NCBI GenBank assembly: GCA_963753955.1
Contig: CAVWEM010000004.1
Location: 62,001 to 126,000, forward strand
Direction of reading: 5' to 3'
DNA length: 64,000 nucleotides
DNA from: Methylumidiphilus sp963753955
Lineage (GTDB): Bacteria; Pseudomonadota; Gammaproteobacteria; Methylococcales; Methylococcaceae
In this document: in pieces, positions 62,495 to 64,000 of the stretch
Numbering within the stretch: the stretch's first letter is position 1
Layout: each line of letters starts with the position of its first letter
Position numbers and translations under genes: made by a program
Notes under the pieces: generated by a model
Databases searched by the model: none
What the model was told of the DNA's origin: nothing
The model's input: the letters and a program-made list of their open reading frames with translations, nothing else

Positions 62495-63110
62495 TTATCG
62501 TAGTGCTCTTCTAGGACGGCTAGCCGGATGCGGCTAGCCACAGGACGGCGCATTTGTATCACGGAACCTAAAATTTCCAGCGATTTCAGTTTCGGTGACG
62601 GAGGAAGCCAACACGGCGGCAATCCCGCGCCGAAAACAACGGTACACACCGGGGTGCTTGCCATCGGCAAAGTGTGCGTCTCTTGCTCCTGCACAGGAAT
62701 TAGCCACCGGACAGCAAGGCATCGAATCGACGCCCAATTGCCTGGTTGATGTGTGACAGAAACCAAGAGGCACTATAGATTCCCCATTTTACCAGTAAAC
62801 TGAAGCAGCATCGACCATTTCTGGGGCAATTCAGCAGCTTGCAATCGTGAATTCTGAAACAGAGGTGATGCAACGTATCACCCCGAACGGCGGCAATTTT
62901 CGCCAAAGATTGCGGCCAACCAGTCCCGTCGATGGCTGCGTGTGCCACGAGTCCGATGCCGTTGGTGTAGCCTTCTGGCGGCGCGGACTCATTCGTAAAG
63001 ATTTGGTTAACCATGCTTTCGGCTAGGCGTGAGCTACGTGGCTCTAACGCATGTGCAGACAGATTTGGACGGCGCGCCGATGGGGCAAAGGGAAAAAAAG
63101 AAAATGGAAT
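62495..63110. other. 616-bp gene-free stretch between rpoD and the tRNA genes
   Basis: GGACGGCTAGCCGGATGCGGCTAGCCAC (62514 region) is a hairpin near the rpoD start and may act in its leader. I see no convincing ORF. Minus-strand open frames here, including one running over the tRNA genes, have no family match and read through tRNA-complement sequence. Confidence 0.45.
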
Positions 63111-63139
63111 TTGACCGGACGGATATGTTCCGCTACAAT
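63111..63139 (+). promoter_or_regulatory. Sigma-70 promoter of the tRNA cluster
   Basis: TTGACC (63111-63116), 17-bp spacer, TACAAT (63134-63139), 43 bp before the first tRNA. A near-consensus strong promoter. Confidence 0.8.
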
Positions 63140-63182
63140 AACTAAAATAAATGGTTGGTGGTTCCTCAGCTAAAAAGTACAC

Positions 63183-63259
63183 CGGGGTATAGCGCAGTCT
63201 GGTAGCGCGTCTGCTTTGGGAGCAGAATGTCGGGAGTTCGAATCTCTCTACCCCGACCA
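63183..63259 (+). tRNA. tRNA-Pro (anticodon TGG)
   Basis: Acceptor CGGGGTA/TACCCCG, anticodon loop TTTGGGA in stem TCTGC/GCAGA, T-arm GAGTTCGAATCTC, and CCA encoded at 63257-63259. Confidence 0.97.
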
Positions 63260-63271
63260 AATAGACAAGAA

Positions 63272-63348
63272 GCGCTTGTAGCTCAGATGGATAGAGCATC
63301 GGCCTTCTAAGCCGAGGGTCGCAGGTTCGAGTCCTGCCAGGCGCACCA
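63272..63348 (+). tRNA. tRNA-Arg (anticodon TCT)
   Basis: Acceptor GCGCTTG/CAGGCGC, anticodon loop CTTCTAA in stem TCGGC/GCCGA, T-arm CAGGTTCGAGTCCTG, and CCA encoded at the end. Confidence 0.97.
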
Positions 63349-63365
63349 TTATAGATCACCCAGAT

Positions 63366-63442
63366 GGTGACCGTAGCTCAGTTGGTAGAGTCCCGGATTG
63401 TGATTCCGGTTGTCGTGGGTTCGAGCCCCATCGGTCACCCCA
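63366..63442 (+). tRNA. tRNA-His (anticodon GTG)
   Basis: An extra G at -1 (63366) opposes C73, the histidine identity pair. Acceptor GTGACCG/CGGTCAC, anticodon loop TTGTGAT, CCA encoded. Confidence 0.96.
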
Positions 63443-63450
63443 ATATTATT

Positions 63451-63526
63451 GGGCCATTAGCTCAGTTGGTAGAGCAGCGGACTCTTAATCCGTTTGTCGT
63501 AGGTTCGACCCCTACATGGCCCACCA
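63451..63526 (+). tRNA. tRNA-Lys (anticodon CTT)
   Basis: Acceptor GGGCCAT/ATGGCCC, anticodon loop CTCTTAA in stem GCGGA/TCCGT, T-arm TAGGTTCGACCCCTA, CCA encoded. Anticodon CTT reads AAG. Confidence 0.96.
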
Positions 63527-63534
63527 ATGAAACC

Positions 63535-63569
63535 AAAGCCTTAGGCGTTCATTCGCCTGGGGCTTTTTT
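63535..63569 (+). terminator. Rho-independent terminator after the tRNA cluster
   Basis: AAAGCC..AGGCG, loop TTCATT, CGCCT..GGCTTTTTT. Starts 8 bp after tRNA-Lys and ends with a T-run. Confidence 0.85.
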
Positions 63570-63600
63570 CATGGCAGACCCTTGAAAAAAAAACTAGACC

Positions 63601-63831
63601 ATGATCCACTCACAACCCAACAATCCCCTCCACGGTCTTACTCTGGAAACCATCCTCATCCAACTGATCGACCATTACGGCTGGGAGCAACTCGGGCAAG
63701 AGGTCAGGATCAAGTGCTTCAACCAAGATCCCAGCATGAAATCCAGCCTTAAATTCCTGCGTACCACGCCTTGGGCAAGGAAGGAGGTCGAAGCGCTTTT
63801 TTTGCGGCTTAATCAGGAACGCGGGCAATAA
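63601..63831 (+). CDS. VF530 (DUF2132) family DNA-binding protein
   Basis: This 76-residue protein contains NNPLHGLTLETILIQLIDHYGWEQLG, IKCFNQDPSMKSSLKFLRTTPWARKEVE, the full VF530 signature. The small helical fold is thought to bind DNA and its role is unknown. A flavoprotein gene follows 10 bp later and may be co-transcribed. Confidence 0.93.
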   Translation: MIHSQPNNPLHGLTLETILIQLIDHYGWEQLGQEVRIKCFNQDPSMKSSLKFLRTTPWARKEVEALFLRLNQERGQ

Positions 63832-63841
63832 TTCGCAGCCG

Positions 63842-64000
63842 ATGCAAACATCCACACAACCCTCAATCGCCATCATCGGCGGCGGCCCGGCGGGATTGAT
63901 GGCGGCGGAGGCGGCGGCTAAAAACGGTGTGCGCGTGGATCTCTACGACGCCATGGCTTCGGTGGGCCGTAAGTTTTTGCTGGCCGGTAAGGGCGGCTTG
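63842..64000 (+). CDS. NAD(P)/FAD-dependent flavoprotein, 3' end cut by window
   Basis: The visible 53 residues have the FAD-binding dinucleotide motif SIAIIGGGPAGLMAAEAAAKNG, then VDLYDAMASVGRKFLLAGKGG. The segment VGRKFLLAGKGG marks the BaiN-like/HI0933 family of flavoproteins. Substrate unknown. Confidence 0.85.
   Translation, partial: MQTSTQPSIAIIGGGPAGLMAAEAAAKNGVRVDLYDAMASVGRKFLLAGKGGL

Noticed and set aside
62700..63359. A 219-residue minus-strand ORF over the tRNA cluster
   Set aside because: It reads the complement of tRNA-Pro and tRNA-Arg (GRTRTCDPRLRR-type translation), a well-known annotation artefact.

Overview
The window reads as the chromosome of a gammaproteobacterium of fairly high GC. 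The evidence is conserved gene order: leuC-leuD-leuB-asd-fimV, rpsP-rimM-trmD-rplS, hrcA-grpE-dnaK...dnaJ and alaS-recX-recA next to lysC-csrA-tRNA-Ser. A methanotroph-like (Methylococcales) origin is only an impression and no C1 gene is present to support it. Layout: 0-3.5 kb holds a cut aminotransferase and small envelope or unknown genes. 3.5-15 kb is a minus-strand housekeeping block (fimV, asd, leuBDC, adk, recN, nadK, bfr). 15-19 kb is the heat-shock cluster under a CIRCE operator. 19-27 kb is an accessory island sitting between dnaK and dnaJ, which are normally neighbours. It contains an IS5-like element inside a lipoprotein gene, an IS1-like element, a 99-bp MITE-like element, an IS1111-type IS110 element, a ParE/RelE-like module, HicAB, a DUF2283 pair, a hicB remnant and many copies of a short dispersed repeat. 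27-43 kb returns to housekeeping genes: dnaJ, heme A synthase-like, lpxA-like, a XerC/D-type recombinase, ogt, the trmD operon, csrA, lysC, alaS, recX, recA, ald and a broken sulfate-binding protein. 43.8-49.6 kb is the most unusual locus. Two proteins that each combine an N-terminal nucleotide/NAD-processing-like Rossmann domain with TPR repeats flank a patatin-like phospholipase, and an IS630-type element separates the first gene from the other two. I read it as a predicted nucleotide- or NAD-signal-triggered membrane-attack immune cassette. 49.6-55.2 kb holds an acyl carrier protein, 2-oxoacid dehydrogenase E2 and E1-beta subunits with no E1-alpha, and a MoxR ATPase. A REP-like repeat cluster and an unrecognised protein separate E2 from E1-beta. 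55-64 kb carries hpf behind a long leader, a lipoprotein, a membrane-anchored nuclease, a RibD-C-like reductase, a second patatin with membrane segments, rpoD, four tRNAs, a VF530 protein and the start of a flavoprotein. A recurring oddity is single-nucleotide frameshifts in genes that should be intact (leuC, leuD, hrcA twice, dnaJ, hpf, the second patatin and both TPR proteins). Several are next to short homopolymers, so many are probably sequence errors rather than real decay. I merged the pieces and give the outer limits.
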